Shown here one piece after another: positions 54,756 through 64,000 of a stretch of DNA of 64,000 bases; positions within the stretch are counted from its first letter, which is position 1; each line of letters opens with the position of its first letter. The position numbers were made by a program, and so were the translations under genes. Under the pieces are notes generated by a model that had not been told where the DNA came from, ran no database searches, and saw only the letters and a program-made list of their open reading frames with translations. Origin of the DNA: an uncultured Ruminococcus sp. (GTDB taxonomy: Bacteria > Bacillota > Clostridia > Oscillospirales > Acutalibacteraceae); assembly GCA_902778175.1 (NCBI GenBank), contig CACYWT010000025.1, forward strand, positions 33,801 through 97,800, in the 5' to 3' direction.

Positions 54756-56513
54756 ATGAAAAAAACGGCTTTGCGCAGGATCATATCTGTCGTACTTTCG
54801 GCTGCGATGATGAGCGCTATGATGGCTTTTGCCGCGCTGACTGTAAATGCGGAGGATGCCAGGGAGGTAAATATAACGATCAAGGATGTTGTCCGCAAAT
54901 ATTCCGATGCGGCGGCAATTATTGACGGAATAAATGCCAAAAGAGCAGAACTCGGAAACGACTTTCCAGCGCTGACGATCGACAGTGATATCGAAGAAGA
55001 AAGCATGATAAGAGCAGCTGAACTTCCGATCAAGACACAATCCGTAGATCTCAGGAATAAAAGGTATGACAATAAGGCGAGCGATCCCGACGGAGATCCT
55101 GAAAGCAGCTATGCAGAGGCAATACTGGTATCTAAGGCTTCTGTTGATGATATAGTAAACGAGCTTTTTTCCAGCATTGAAACAGTAAAGGCGGTAAAGT
55201 CGAAGAAAGCCTGCGAGATCGGTGTCGGAGTAATTACGATCAATGATGATACGGCAACTAAATATATATGCGTACATTCGACAAACGAAAAAACAAATAT
55301 GGATTATGTATTGGAAATGTCATCTTCCGAGCTAAAGTCAATGGGCGATGAAAAGCTTGATCAGGAAACTGTAGCCCGTGTTGACTCCCTTACGCTCCAG
55401 AGCGTATCACAGTATAACGGTATGACAATAAAGAAGGATGAGAAGGTTCCGCTTTTGTTCAGGACAAATAATTATGACGGACTGAAAAGCTATGCATACC
55501 TCATTCCCGAATATATGATCTCCTCGATTGAAATTGTAGGATGTGATTACTACGGTAATATCATAGGCAAAAAAGCAGGTACGGCAAATGTGACCATGAT
55601 GCTTATAGGAGATGACTGTACGCCCTATACGGAAATGATAACCGTAAATGTCGAGGAAGAAAAGATTCCGCTTGTCAATGAATCAGCGATCAGCTCTGAA
55701 AGTGTTGATCTCGGCAAGAAAGTTACTCTTACCGGAAATGCCTCCGGCGGAAAAGCCCCCTACAGCTATGCTTATTTCTATAAGAAGCACAGCAGCAGCA
55801 CATGGATCACCCTTGCTGATTACAGCGCGGAAACTTCTGCTGCTTTCAAGCCCGGCAGTGCAGTTCCCTACGATCTGAAGGTCAGCGTAAAAGATGCAGA
55901 CGGGAATTCAGAGGATAAGGAATTTGGTCTGACAGTAATCAATACTATTCCTCCGCTGGTCAATAATTCGACTGTGAGCAGTCTTTCTGTTGCGGCAGGA
56001 GAAACGGTCACGCTCAATGCGTCTGCTGAAGGAGGAGTTGCGCCCTATACTTACGCTCTTATGTATAAGAAGGCTTCGTCCTCGACGTGGATAAAGATCG
56101 GTACAAAATATGGTACCGAACCGACCGGAAGTTTCACTCCCGGCAAGGCTGTTCCGTATGATATTATGATAAATGTCAAGGACAAAAAGGGAAAGATCGT
56201 TTCAAAAAGTTTTAAGCTGGACGTTACGGCAGGACTGAAAAATACTTCCTCGCTCAGCGCATCAACTGTAAAAGTCGGTGAGAGCGTTACCCTTAACGGC
56301 AGCGCTTCCGGAGGAACAGCGCCCTATACCTATGCGCTTATGTATAAGAAAGCATCGTCTTCAACATGGGTGAAGATCGGCAAAAAGTACGGTACTGCTT
56401 CAACAGGCAGCTTTACTCCCGGCAAGGCTGTACCATATGATATTATGATAAATGTCAGGGACAGCAGCGGTACGGTAAAAACCAAAAGCTTTAAGCTTGA
56501 AGTAACGGCATAA
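54756..56513 (+). CDS. Secreted CAP-like protein with Y-x-Y-KK repeats (paralogue 2)
   Basis: The smallest of the three paralogues, 585 residues. Signal peptide (MKKTALRRIISVVLSAAMM onward), then a degenerate CAP-like domain (about 38-190: IKDVVRKYSDAAAIIDGINAKR, IRAAELPI), a region shared with paralogue 3 (VARVDSLTLQSVSQYNGMTI, PLLFRTNNYDG, MMLIGDDCTPYTEMITVNV) and three C-terminal modules with the Y-x-Y-KK signature (VNESAIS, VNNSTVS, KNTSSLS starts). Catalytic residues of CAP proteins are not conserved. ATG 54756 has AAAGGTGGAG upstream and is preferred over the open frame from 54660. Confidence 0.85.
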   Translation: MKKTALRRIISVVLSAAMMSAMMAFAALTVNAEDAREVNITIKDVVRKYSDAAAIIDGINAKRAELGNDFPALTIDSDIEEESMIRAAELPIKTQSVDLRNKRYDNKASDPDGDPESSYAEAILVSKASVDDIVNELFSSIETVKAVKSKKACEIGVGVITINDDTATKYICVHSTNEKTNMDYVLEMSSSELKSMGDEKLDQETVARVDSLTLQSVSQYNGMTIKKDEKVPLLFRTNNYDGLKSYAYLIPEYMISSIEIVGCDYYGNIIGKKAGTANVTMMLIGDDCTPYTEMITVNVEEEKIPLVNESAISSESVDLGKKVTLTGNASGGKAPYSYAYFYKKHSSSTWITLADYSAETSAAFKPGSAVPYDLKVSVKDADGNSEDKEFGLTVINTIPPLVNNSTVSSLSVAAGETVTLNASAEGGVAPYTYALMYKKASSSTWIKIGTKYGTEPTGSFTPGKAVPYDIMINVKDKKGKIVSKSFKLDVTAGLKNTSSLSASTVKVGESVTLNGSASGGTAPYTYALMYKKASSSTWVKIGKKYGTASTGSFTPGKAVPYDIMINVRDSSGTVKTKSFKLEVTA

Positions 56514-56524
56514 ATATAGTTTTT

Positions 56525-56567
56525 AAGTCACGGTTTCTGCAAATGCAGATTACCGTGACTTTTTTTA
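56525..56567 (+). terminator. Intrinsic terminator after paralogue 2
   Basis: AAGTCACGGT and ACCGTGACT pair around an inner CTGCA/TGCAG stem, followed by seven T. Confidence 0.92.
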
Positions 56568-56623
56568 GGTAAAATCAATAGTGCAAAGTGTATAAAATTA
56601 TATAAAAGAACGAATAAAAAATA

Positions 56624-56652
56624 TTGAAAAAAATAGAAAAATGTGTTAAAAT
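56624..56652 (+). promoter_or_regulatory. Promoter of paralogue 3
   Basis: TTGAAA (56624-56629), a 17-base spacer and TAAAAT (56647-56652) with an extended TGT, the same type as before nnr. GAAAGGAAGGAA precedes the ATG at 56686. Confidence 0.75.
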
Positions 56653-56685
56653 TAACATATATATTTATGAAAGGAAGGAACCAAT

Positions 56686-59600
56686 ATGAAAGGAACTTTA
56701 AGCAGGCGGATACTGAGTACGCTGTTATCATTGGCAATGATATTGTCAATGCTCGGAATGACAGTGCTGCAGGTAAGCGCTGCAACTGACAAGATCTACG
56801 ATATCAGGATCAAGGATATTGTCCGTAAAAACAGTATGGCGGCGGATATCGCAGATGAGATCAATGCCAGAAGACTGCAGCTCGGAGAAGGATATTCGGA
56901 GCTTACCATTGATGAATATCTTGTGGATGATGCAATGGTAAGAGCTGCGGAGCTTCCTATCATGACGTCGGATGTCGATCTTTGTTTCTCGCGTTATTCT
57001 TCCGATATTTCAACCGGAATAAAGCGCCATGAGGCAATATTAAAGACAAATGTGTCAGTTTCAGCTGCTGATATAGTAGATACGCTGATGAATAGCAGTG
57101 ATTATACACTCACCTTTACCGATAAAAAGGTAACGGAGATGGGTGTCGGCGTTATCAGCTTGTCTTATGATCCGGAGAATGTTTTTGTTTGTATTCGTAC
57201 TACAAATGAATTATCCGATATGAATGCGGTATTTGATATGACATCTGCTCAGCTGAGAGCGTTGCCCGATGAAACTCTTGTTCAGGAAACAAAGGCTTCA
57301 ATGGACGCCCTTTCGGTACAGGATCCGGCGCTTACAAATAAGACGACTCTTGATATGGGCGAAACTATTCCGATGCTTTTTAAGGTCAAAAATTACAATT
57401 CAAACGGCAGCTATGTATATCTCATACCGGATTACAGCATACAGGCTACTGATATTGTCAGAGGCAACAGCGACGGTACTATAACCGGTCTGAGTTACGG
57501 TACTGCAGATATTGCAATGATGCTTTTCGGAGATAACATTTCTCCGTATTCCAAACATATCAATGTTGATGTCCTTGGCAGCAGCTTTGACGGCTGTGCG
57601 TTTGAATACAAGAGTGAATATACATTCCGCGATACCCCTATAACTCCTGAATTGAAGATCACTGAACCTGACGGTACTGTTCTCGTAGAGGGTACTGATT
57701 ATTATCTTACATATTCTTCAAACACCAAAGTCGGAACAGGGCTGATAACGGTCAACGGTCTTGGAAAATATTATAAGAAAACAAAGGATCTTGAATTTTC
57801 TATCAATCCGATCCCCGGAATGGATTTTTACATTTCTGATCCGACAGCATATCCTAATGAGAAAGTCAATATTACCCTTACAGGAATAAATGGTGTTGCA
57901 CCCTATAATTATAGTCTGACAGTTACCAATCCTTCGGGTACAAGCACAATGTCAAGCAATACCAGCGGTGAGTTCTCGGTTACTCCTACAATGACCGGAG
58001 AGTATACACTTACTGCTGAGATAAAGGATTTTGATGATGTTGTAACAAAAACAGTCAAAAAGCTCAATGTAGTAGAAAGAACGACTGTATCCTTCAAAAA
58101 GGATAAATATGTTGGTCTTAAAGGAAGCAGCGTAAAGGTTGAAATAGATTCAGCAGGCGGACTTGCTCCTGTAAAATACACTTACGAATTTGAGGACGGA
58201 ACAACTGTTTCAAAAAATACATCAAACAAATATGCGAATATAAGTCTTAGCGTTGTAGGCGAAAGAAAGCTTATAGTATATGCAACAGATGCAAGAAACA
58301 ATACAGTTACGGCGTCAACAACTGTCGTGTGCTATTCCGCTCTGACGATAGGCTCGACTGTCAGCGACCCCAAGATCTATCTTGGTCAGTCCACTGTTAT
58401 AAATGCCACTACTGCAGGCGGTTACGGACCTTTCGTATATGAATTCACAGACAGTTCAGGCAATGTTCTTGAATCAAATGAAGAAACCCTTGTTTTCACT
58501 CCCGAAAAGACAGGCGACCAGACGATCAACATTAAGGTCACCGATCAGGCAGGCAATGTTAAAACCGCCAAAGCTACAGTAAGTGTTGCGGCTCCTCTTG
58601 AAGTTTCACTTACCTGTACAAACCCTGATGTTCTGCTCGGCAATTATACTACGATCAAAGCAAATGTGACCGGCGGATTCCCGACGATAAAGTATAAATA
58701 TGAATATGATGACGGCACACCGATCACGGGTACATCAAACACCCTTACATACAGACCTCAGGAAACAGGCAGTTATAATATAGTCGTAACTGTAACAGAC
58801 GGTCTGGGTACGACTGATATTGATACTATCACCATCAATGCCGCTCCCAAGCTTGCAGTGACACTCGATGTTTCTGATCCCGTTGTCTATACCGGACAGT
58901 CGGTCACATTCACTGCACAGGGTACGGGCGGATTCGATCCCACAAGCTATGAATTTGAATATGCAGACGGAACCCCGATAGTATCCAACGGCAATAAAGC
59001 AGTCGTAGTTCCCGAAGAACCCGGTACATATTATGTGCAGGTGAATTATCTTGATAAAAATGCCAATATGGCGAGCATAAAGAAGTCATTTATAGCCGTG
59101 GCTCCGCTCGATGTTCAGCTTAAAGCAAAACAGCCGCGCGCTGTAGTCGGAGAAAAAGTGGAGCTGGTTGCAGAAACGGTCGGCGGTTATTCAACAATAA
59201 CCTATAAGTATGTTCTTGAGGACGGAACAGAAGAAGGAACAGCTGTTTCCGGTACTTCCAGAACTACATCCTATACTCCCAAGGCTGTTGGTGATTATAC
59301 GATAAAAGTCACAGCTACAGATAAGCTTAATTCGACAGTCGTTTCAAGGGTAACTTTCCATGTTGAACCGGCGCTCAAGATAACAGCATATGCCGAAAAT
59401 CCCTATGTAAATCTCGGCGACAGCACAACTCTCAGGGCTGAGGTCGAAGGCGGATATGCTCCGATGACATATTCCTTCACTATGTCAGACGGAACAGAAC
59501 TCGGCGATGGCTCCGACAGTGCAGTATTCATTTCCTCACAGGCAGGAAGCTATGATATAACCTGTAAGGCGACAGATGATGCAGGCCATGTTATCTCAAA

Positions 59601-62600
59601 GAAGATCACAGTCAAATCGGCAGAAAAGCTGACAATTGGTTTTGATTCTACTCTTGATGAGGTCGTAGCGGGCAAGACAGTGACCTTTACTACAACTCCC
59701 AACGGTGGTTTCCCGACAATTAAGTATTCATATCAGTATTCTGATGGTACGCCTATCCCGGGTACGTCAAATAAGCTTAACCTGACTCCCCAGAAAGAAG
59801 GCGATTATACGATCATCGTTACAGCGACCGATCTTGGCGGAAATACCGATACTGCCGAGAAAACAATTACAGTCGCACCTAAGATGGTTCTCAATGTAAA
59901 TGTATCCGATGAAGCGATCTTCCGCGGTGAAACGGCAGAGATCGTTGCGACCGGTACAGGCGGTTTCCCACCCTATACTTTCATTTATGAATATCTGAAT
60001 GACGACGGTTCCACAACACTGATCGATCCTGATCCGACAGATCAATGCAAGGCAAACATCAGCCCTGATGCAAACGGAGATTACAAAATTCGCGTTACTT
60101 TCAAGGACAAAAATGATAACGCTCTTACAAATACAAAGATCGTCCGTGTTACAGACGCGCTTATCCTTTCAACTGACGTATCTGCAAAGGAAATATTCGT
60201 AAATGATACGGTTACCTTTACAACAAGCTACTCAGGCGGTTTTGCTCCGGTTAATATTTCATACAGCTGCACGAACAATGGCCGTGTAACGATAAGCGAT
60301 ACGACAAACGGTATTTTCAAGCCCACAAAGGCAGGTATATATACTGTTACAGTACAGGCAAAAGACAAGTACTCAAATGTCGTTACCATTGATAATACTA
60401 TTGAAGTAGTAGATCCGCTTACACTTAAACTTGAAACCCAGTCCCTTTATATTAATAAGGGCGAGCCTTTCACGATCAATGCGGTTTCTACAGGCGGATT
60501 CCAGCCGGTAGATTATTCGTTCAGATTCAGCGGCAGCAATACGCCTTTGGATTCAAGCGGCGACAGCGTTCAGCTCCAGCTTATGAATACAGGTGAGTAT
60601 ACGATTTTCTGTCAGGCTGTTGACAGAAATGATTATACCGCAGAGGCAGTATTGACAGTTACGATATGCGATCCCTTTGAAGTTTCGATAGATGCTACTG
60701 AAAAAGAAGTTCTTTCCGGAACAAAGGTGACATTTACGGCAAGCTCCACAGGCGGATACGGAGATGTTACATATAAGTTTACAAATAACGGATCATCTCT
60801 TTCTTCAAAAAACGGAGTGGCTGTGCTTACTCCGACAACAGCAAAGGATTACATCATTGCAGTTACAGCAACTGATAAGGCAGGCAGAACTGCTGTTGCC
60901 GATACGACGCTTTCAGTTGCAAATAAGATCACTGCAACGGCAAAGGTTTCCGCTTCTCAGGTCATGGTAGGCGAAACGGTCACTGTAACAACAACTGCAG
61001 CCGGCGGCTTTGAGCCTCTGCATTACAGCTATGCATATGATGACGGCACAGAGATACCGTCAAATGGCGGAAACGTCGCAGAGATCAGAACGACCAGGGA
61101 CGGCACATTCAATGTTATTGTTACAGTAACTGACAGAAACAATAATGCTGTAACGGCAAAATGTACTTTCAAGGTAATAGCTGAACTTGATGTTTCGGTT
61201 TCAGCTCCCAAACAGCATCTTGTTATCGGTGAAAGCGTTGTTCTTACAACAGCGGTCACCGGCGGTATCCCGTCATACAGCTACAGCTATAAATATGCAG
61301 ACGGAACAGCTATTTCCGGTACAAGCTCAACATATACCTTTAAAGCGCAAAGCGCAGGTACATTTACGATCGTTGCAACAGCCAAGGACAAACAGGGAAC
61401 AAGTAAGAGTGACAGTATCACTATCGAAGTTGCCGATAAAATGGCGGCTGAGCTTACAGTTCCGAAGAATACAGCATTCATCGGAGAATCCTTACAGCTT
61501 ACGGCAGCTGCGACAGGCGGATTCCCGGATTATACCTACAGCTTTGCATATGACGACGGTACGCCTATCCAGGGAACAGGCAATAAGGCGGTATTCAGCA
61601 ATAACCTGAGCGGAACATACAAGATCAGGGTTACTGTATCTGATTCAAAGGGACACAGTGCTGTTGCATATCAGACGATCACTGTTTCCGGAAGGCTTGG
61701 GGTAACATTAACACCTTCTGTTAATAAGGCAGTTGCAGGAACTTCTGTCAAGCTTACTACAAATATCACAGGAGGATTCGCACCCTTCAAATACAAATAT
61801 GAATATGCTGACGGAACGGCGATCTCAGGTACTTCCGCAACAACAAGCGTTACTCTTTCCAAGGCTGGATATTATACAGTTAAAGTAACTGTTACCGATG
61901 CGATCGGAGAAGTGCAGACTGCGTCCACGGATATTGAGATATCCAATAAGCTTACTCTTACTCTGCCTTCGACAACTGCAATGGTCAATATCGGCGATAC
62001 ATATGTAATTAATGCAAATGCGTCCGGCGGTGTTGATGCTCTGACCTATACATTCACTTATGAGGACGGTACGGCTCTTGAGAGCAATGGAAACAGAGCG
62101 GCATTTTCACCCACAGAACCCGGCAGCACAAAGATCAATGTCAAGGTTGAGGATACTGTTGGAAATAAGGCTACAGCGTCTATGACAATAAATGCAGCAG
62201 AAAAGCTTTATGTAGGACTTGATGTTTCGGAAACCGAAGTTACTGCAGGCACAACTGTCAAACTGACGGCTTCGGCAAACGGAGGATTTGCGCCGCTTAC
62301 CTATAAGTTTACAGCTACAAACGGCGCTAAGGTCACAGCGAGCGGAGCAACAGGCACATCCCTCCTTACACTTGCCGGTGACACAGACTTTACAGTTACC
62401 GTAACGGATAAGTCAGGCAATACAGCAACTGCAACTCGCAGAGTCAAGGTAAAAACTGATCTTAATGTTTCCTTTACGGCATCTGCATACCGCATCTATA
62501 TCGGCGACAGCATTACATTCACGGCAGAGTCAACAGGCGGTACAGCTCCTGTTACCTTCGGATTTGCTTATTCCGACGGTACGAAGATCAATTCAAACGG

Positions 62601-63834
62601 AAATCAGGCTGTGATCACTCCTGAAGAAAGCGGCTCGTATACTGTTATCGTAACAGCAACAGATAAGTACGGCAATAAGGCAACTGATCAGACCAGGATC
62701 GTTGTTGATGAAACAAGCGAACTGTTCAATACCTCGACGATCAGCTCTGATAATATTCCTCTCGGAAGCGTTGTAAGACTCAACGGCTCCTGCACAGGAG
62801 GAAGCGCTCCGTATAAGTATGATTTCTATTACAAGAAATCCAGAAACAGCACATGGCTCAAAATATCTACGGACGAAACTTCATGCAGCCTTACGCCGAC
62901 ATCTGCGACCAATTACGATATAAGGATCGTTGTGACCGACAGAAGAAATACAGAGGTCGAAAAAACGTTTAAGGTCAAGGTAGAAAAGGAACTGGAGAAT
63001 ACCTCCACCGTAAGCAGCAATAATATAGTAGTTGGTGAGAAGATCGTTATAAGCGGTTCTGCTGTAGGCGGCGCAGGCGGTTATCAGTATGCATTCTACT
63101 ATAAGAAGAGCAATAAGGAAACATGGACTGTTATAGGTACGGAATATACTACAAAGTATGCATCATTCAGACCCGGAACCGCAACGGATTATAACGTAAT
63201 GGTCAAGGTAAAGGATCTTGACGGAACAGTCAAGGAGAAATCATTCTTGCTCAACGGAAGACAGCCACTTTCAAATAATTCTACAATCAATTCAGAAACA
63301 GTGGTTATTGGCAATAAGGTCGTTATCAAGGGTCTTGCAAGCGGCGGAACAGCACCGTATAAGTATGCATTCTATTACAAGAAGGCAAGCAAGACAAGCT
63401 GGAATACGATCGGTGATCCGTTTACAGCTAAGAGCGCAGCTTTCAGGCCCGGCAGCACAGTTCCTTATAATGTCAAGGTTGAGGTTGTAGATGACGCAGG
63501 TAAAAAGGTCGAAAAGATCTTCACTGTAAATATTGTAAATGAATTGAAGGATCTGGAAAATGATACTACGATCAGCGCAGAGGAGATAGTTCTCGGTGAC
63601 AGAGTCGTGATCAAGGGTCTTGCAAGCGGCGGAACAGCACCGTATCAGTATGCGTTCTATTATAAGAAGAGCAAGAACACAGACTGGATAACGCTCGGTA
63701 CAGAGTATACGACGGCGTCGGCTTCGTTTAAACCAACAGCAGCTACAAACTATGATGTCAAGACTATAGCAAAAGATGCAAGCGGTAAAACTGTAGTAAA
63801 GACATTTACAGTAGTCGTAAACAGTGCAACATGA
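56686..63834 (+). CDS. Giant secreted CAP-like protein with 19 PKD-like repeats (paralogue 3)
   Basis: A 2382-residue exported protein. Signal peptide (about 1-32). A degenerate CAP-like domain (about 35-190: IKDIVRKNSMAADIADEINARR, VRAAELPIMTSDVDL), a shared middle region (PMLFKVKNYNSNGSYVYLIP), a beta domain (about 300-375, EGTDYYLTYSSNTKVGTG), then 19 PKD/Ig-like repeats of about 85 residues (about 377-2009), each with a GG(F/Y) turn, a Y-x-Y-x-DGT strand and a TDK/TDx-like turn. It ends with four Y-x-Y-KK modules (about 2010-2381: SELFNTSTIS, LENTSTVS, LSNNSTIN, ENDTTIS starts). There is no LPXTG, membrane anchor or dockerin. The repeats should form a long rod that holds the CAP-like domain away from the surface. 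Its role is unknown. Confidence 0.87.
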   Translation: MKGTLSRRILSTLLSLAMILSMLGMTVLQVSAATDKIYDIRIKDIVRKNSMAADIADEINARRLQLGEGYSELTIDEYLVDDAMVRAAELPIMTSDVDLCFSRYSSDISTGIKRHEAILKTNVSVSAADIVDTLMNSSDYTLTFTDKKVTEMGVGVISLSYDPENVFVCIRTTNELSDMNAVFDMTSAQLRALPDETLVQETKASMDALSVQDPALTNKTTLDMGETIPMLFKVKNYNSNGSYVYLIPDYSIQATDIVRGNSDGTITGLSYGTADIAMMLFGDNISPYSKHINVDVLGSSFDGCAFEYKSEYTFRDTPITPELKITEPDGTVLVEGTDYYLTYSSNTKVGTGLITVNGLGKYYKKTKDLEFSINPIPGMDFYISDPTAYPNEKVNITLTGINGVAPYNYSLTVTNPSGTSTMSSNTSGEFSVTPTMTGEYTLTAEIKDFDDVVTKTVKKLNVVERTTVSFKKDKYVGLKGSSVKVEIDSAGGLAPVKYTYEFEDGTTVSKNTSNKYANISLSVVGERKLIVYATDARNNTVTASTTVVCYSALTIGSTVSDPKIYLGQSTVINATTAGGYGPFVYEFTDSSGNVLESNEETLVFTPEKTGDQTINIKVTDQAGNVKTAKATVSVAAPLEVSLTCTNPDVLLGNYTTIKANVTGGFPTIKYKYEYDDGTPITGTSNTLTYRPQETGSYNIVVTVTDGLGTTDIDTITINAAPKLAVTLDVSDPVVYTGQSVTFTAQGTGGFDPTSYEFEYADGTPIVSNGNKAVVVPEEPGTYYVQVNYLDKNANMASIKKSFIAVAPLDVQLKAKQPRAVVGEKVELVAETVGGYSTITYKYVLEDGTEEGTAVSGTSRTTSYTPKAVGDYTIKVTATDKLNSTVVSRVTFHVEPALKITAYAENPYVNLGDSTTLRAEVEGGYAPMTYSFTMSDGTELGDGSDSAVFISSQAGSYDITCKATDDAGHVISKKITVKSAEKLTIGFDSTLDEVVAGKTVTFTTTPNGGFPTIKYSYQYSDGTPIPGTSNKLNLTPQKEGDYTIIVTATDLGGNTDTAEKTITVAPKMVLNVNVSDEAIFRGETAEIVATGTGGFPPYTFIYEYLNDDGSTTLIDPDPTDQCKANISPDANGDYKIRVTFKDKNDNALTNTKIVRVTDALILSTDVSAKEIFVNDTVTFTTSYSGGFAPVNISYSCTNNGRVTISDTTNGIFKPTKAGIYTVTVQAKDKYSNVVTIDNTIEVVDPLTLKLETQSLYINKGEPFTINAVSTGGFQPVDYSFRFSGSNTPLDSSGDSVQLQLMNTGEYTIFCQAVDRNDYTAEAVLTVTICDPFEVSIDATEKEVLSGTKVTFTASSTGGYGDVTYKFTNNGSSLSSKNGVAVLTPTTAKDYIIAVTATDKAGRTAVADTTLSVANKITATAKVSASQVMVGETVTVTTTAAGGFEPLHYSYAYDDGTEIPSNGGNVAEIRTTRDGTFNVIVTVTDRNNNAVTAKCTFKVIAELDVSVSAPKQHLVIGESVVLTTAVTGGIPSYSYSYKYADGTAISGTSSTYTFKAQSAGTFTIVATAKDKQGTSKSDSITIEVADKMAAELTVPKNTAFIGESLQLTAAATGGFPDYTYSFAYDDGTPIQGTGNKAVFSNNLSGTYKIRVTVSDSKGHSAVAYQTITVSGRLGVTLTPSVNKAVAGTSVKLTTNITGGFAPFKYKYEYADGTAISGTSATTSVTLSKAGYYTVKVTVTDAIGEVQTASTDIEISNKLTLTLPSTTAMVNIGDTYVINANASGGVDALTYTFTYEDGTALESNGNRAAFSPTEPGSTKINVKVEDTVGNKATASMTINAAEKLYVGLDVSETEVTAGTTVKLTASANGGFAPLTYKFTATNGAKVTASGATGTSLLTLAGDTDFTVTVTDKSGNTATATRRVKVKTDLNVSFTASAYRIYIGDSITFTAESTGGTAPVTFGFAYSDGTKINSNGNQAVITPEESGSYTVIVTATDKYGNKATDQTRIVVDETSELFNTSTISSDNIPLGSVVRLNGSCTGGSAPYKYDFYYKKSRNSTWLKISTDETSCSLTPTSATNYDIRIVVTDRRNTEVEKTFKVKVEKELENTSTVSSNNIVVGEKIVISGSAVGGAGGYQYAFYYKKSNKETWTVIGTEYTTKYASFRPGTATDYNVMVKVKDLDGTVKEKSFLLNGRQPLSNNSTINSETVVIGNKVVIKGLASGGTAPYKYAFYYKKASKTSWNTIGDPFTAKSAAFRPGSTVPYNVKVEVVDDAGKKVEKIFTVNIVNELKDLENDTTISAEEIVLGDRVVIKGLASGGTAPYQYAFYYKKSKNTDWITLGTEYTTASASFKPTAATNYDVKTIAKDASGKTVVKTFTVVVNSAT
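57814..62712 (+). repeat. Nineteen diverged PKD/Ig-like coding repeats
   Basis: About 4.9 kb of coding repeats with a unit of roughly 255 bases. Unlike the amylase array, the DNA has diverged strongly between units, so this is an old expansion held by selection on the fold. Confidence 0.85.
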
Positions 63835-63853
63835 TTTTATGAATCGGCATCAG

Positions 63854-63891
63854 CCCGGCAGCGTGATAAGCACTGCCGGGTGTTGTTTTAT
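63854..63891 (+). terminator. Intrinsic terminator after paralogue 3
   Basis: CCCGGCAG (63854-63861) pairs with CTGCCGGG (63873-63880), followed by TGTTGTTTTA. Confidence 0.83.
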
Positions 63892-63962
63892 ATTACAAAA
63901 TGTAAACTCAGCCCAATAAAAAATACAATTTGTAAAAAGCGGAAAAAGTTTGAAAAAAGGTG

Positions 63963-63991
63963 TTGACAAAGAGGAGGGAATGTGGTATTAT
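63963..63991 (+). promoter_or_regulatory. Strong promoter at the window end
   Basis: TTGACA (63963-63968), a 17-base spacer and TATTAT (63986-63991). The gene it serves lies outside the window. Confidence 0.87.
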
Positions 63992-64000
63992 AACAAAGCT

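Noticed and set aside
57814..62712. Possible CRISPR array because of regular spacing
   Set aside because: The periodicity is about 255 bases within an intact reading frame and reflects protein repeats, not short direct repeats with unique spacers.
46098..63834. Dockerin, cohesin or LPXTG sorting signals in the exported proteins
   Set aside because: I looked for D-x-N-x-D-G-type dockerin repeats and C-terminal LPXTG plus membrane segment in all four proteins and saw none.

Overview
The window looks like a chromosome segment of a Gram-positive gut or rumen Firmicute of the Ruminococcus / Oscillospiraceae group. This rests on the gene orders dgt-dnaG-rpoD, rimM-trmD, rsmD-coaD, addB-addA and ylxM-ffh-rpsP-khpA, on AGGAGG-type ribosome binding sites, and on secreted starch-binding proteins carrying CBM21-, CBM26- and CBM74-like modules. 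The genus is an inference. No 16S gene is present to test it. I see no CRISPR array, prophage or intact insertion sequence.

Positions 1-26.7 kb are mostly plus-strand housekeeping genes: rpmE, a YigZ-family protein, dgt, dnaG, then three sigma-70-type genes in a row (rpoD-like, a strongly diverged sigma-like protein, rpoD). After these come rimM, trmD, ptsH (HPr), uvrC, rsmD, coaD, a coiled-coil protein, a secreted transglutaminase-like protein, a bifunctional NAD(P)HX repair enzyme, a small lipoprotein, tRNA-Ser(CGA) and prfB. A minus-strand gene for a secreted protein made of two CBM21-like modules interrupts this series, and addB-addA close it.

Positions 26.7-45.5 kb are mixed. They hold a large HD-GYP protein with degenerate GGDEF and EAL domains, a MecA-like adaptor, and a 49-residue membrane protein that has its own promoter and terminator. 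A DUF6512 membrane protein follows, then a lipoprotein set (TraB/GumN, ComEC-like metallo-beta-lactamase, DUF3006) and a TerB-like protein. The minus-strand ylxM-ffh-rpsP-khpA genes, a GNAT enzyme, two M42 aminopeptidases and murD come next, then a surface Ig-like protein and ispD. A mosaic hairpin-rich repeat occurs three times here and upstream (14.3, 30.8 and 36.0 kb), and a different GC-rich structured element lies at 32.0-32.3 kb.

Positions 45.5-63.9 kb are an exported-protein island of four consecutive plus-strand genes. The first is a 1713-residue GH13 alpha-amylase with CBM26-like and CBM74-like modules. The other three are paralogues (1028, 585 and 2382 residues) with a degenerate CAP/SCP-like N-terminal domain. 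All four end in copies of the same roughly 90-97-residue module (signature Y-x-Y-KK plus an N-V-K-D-like turn), and the largest inserts 19 PKD/Ig-like repeats before it. None has an LPXTG motif or a recognisable dockerin. My main inference is that this island, together with the CBM21 protein, is a starch-capture and cell-surface system in which the shared C-terminal module is an undescribed surface-targeting or assembly element.
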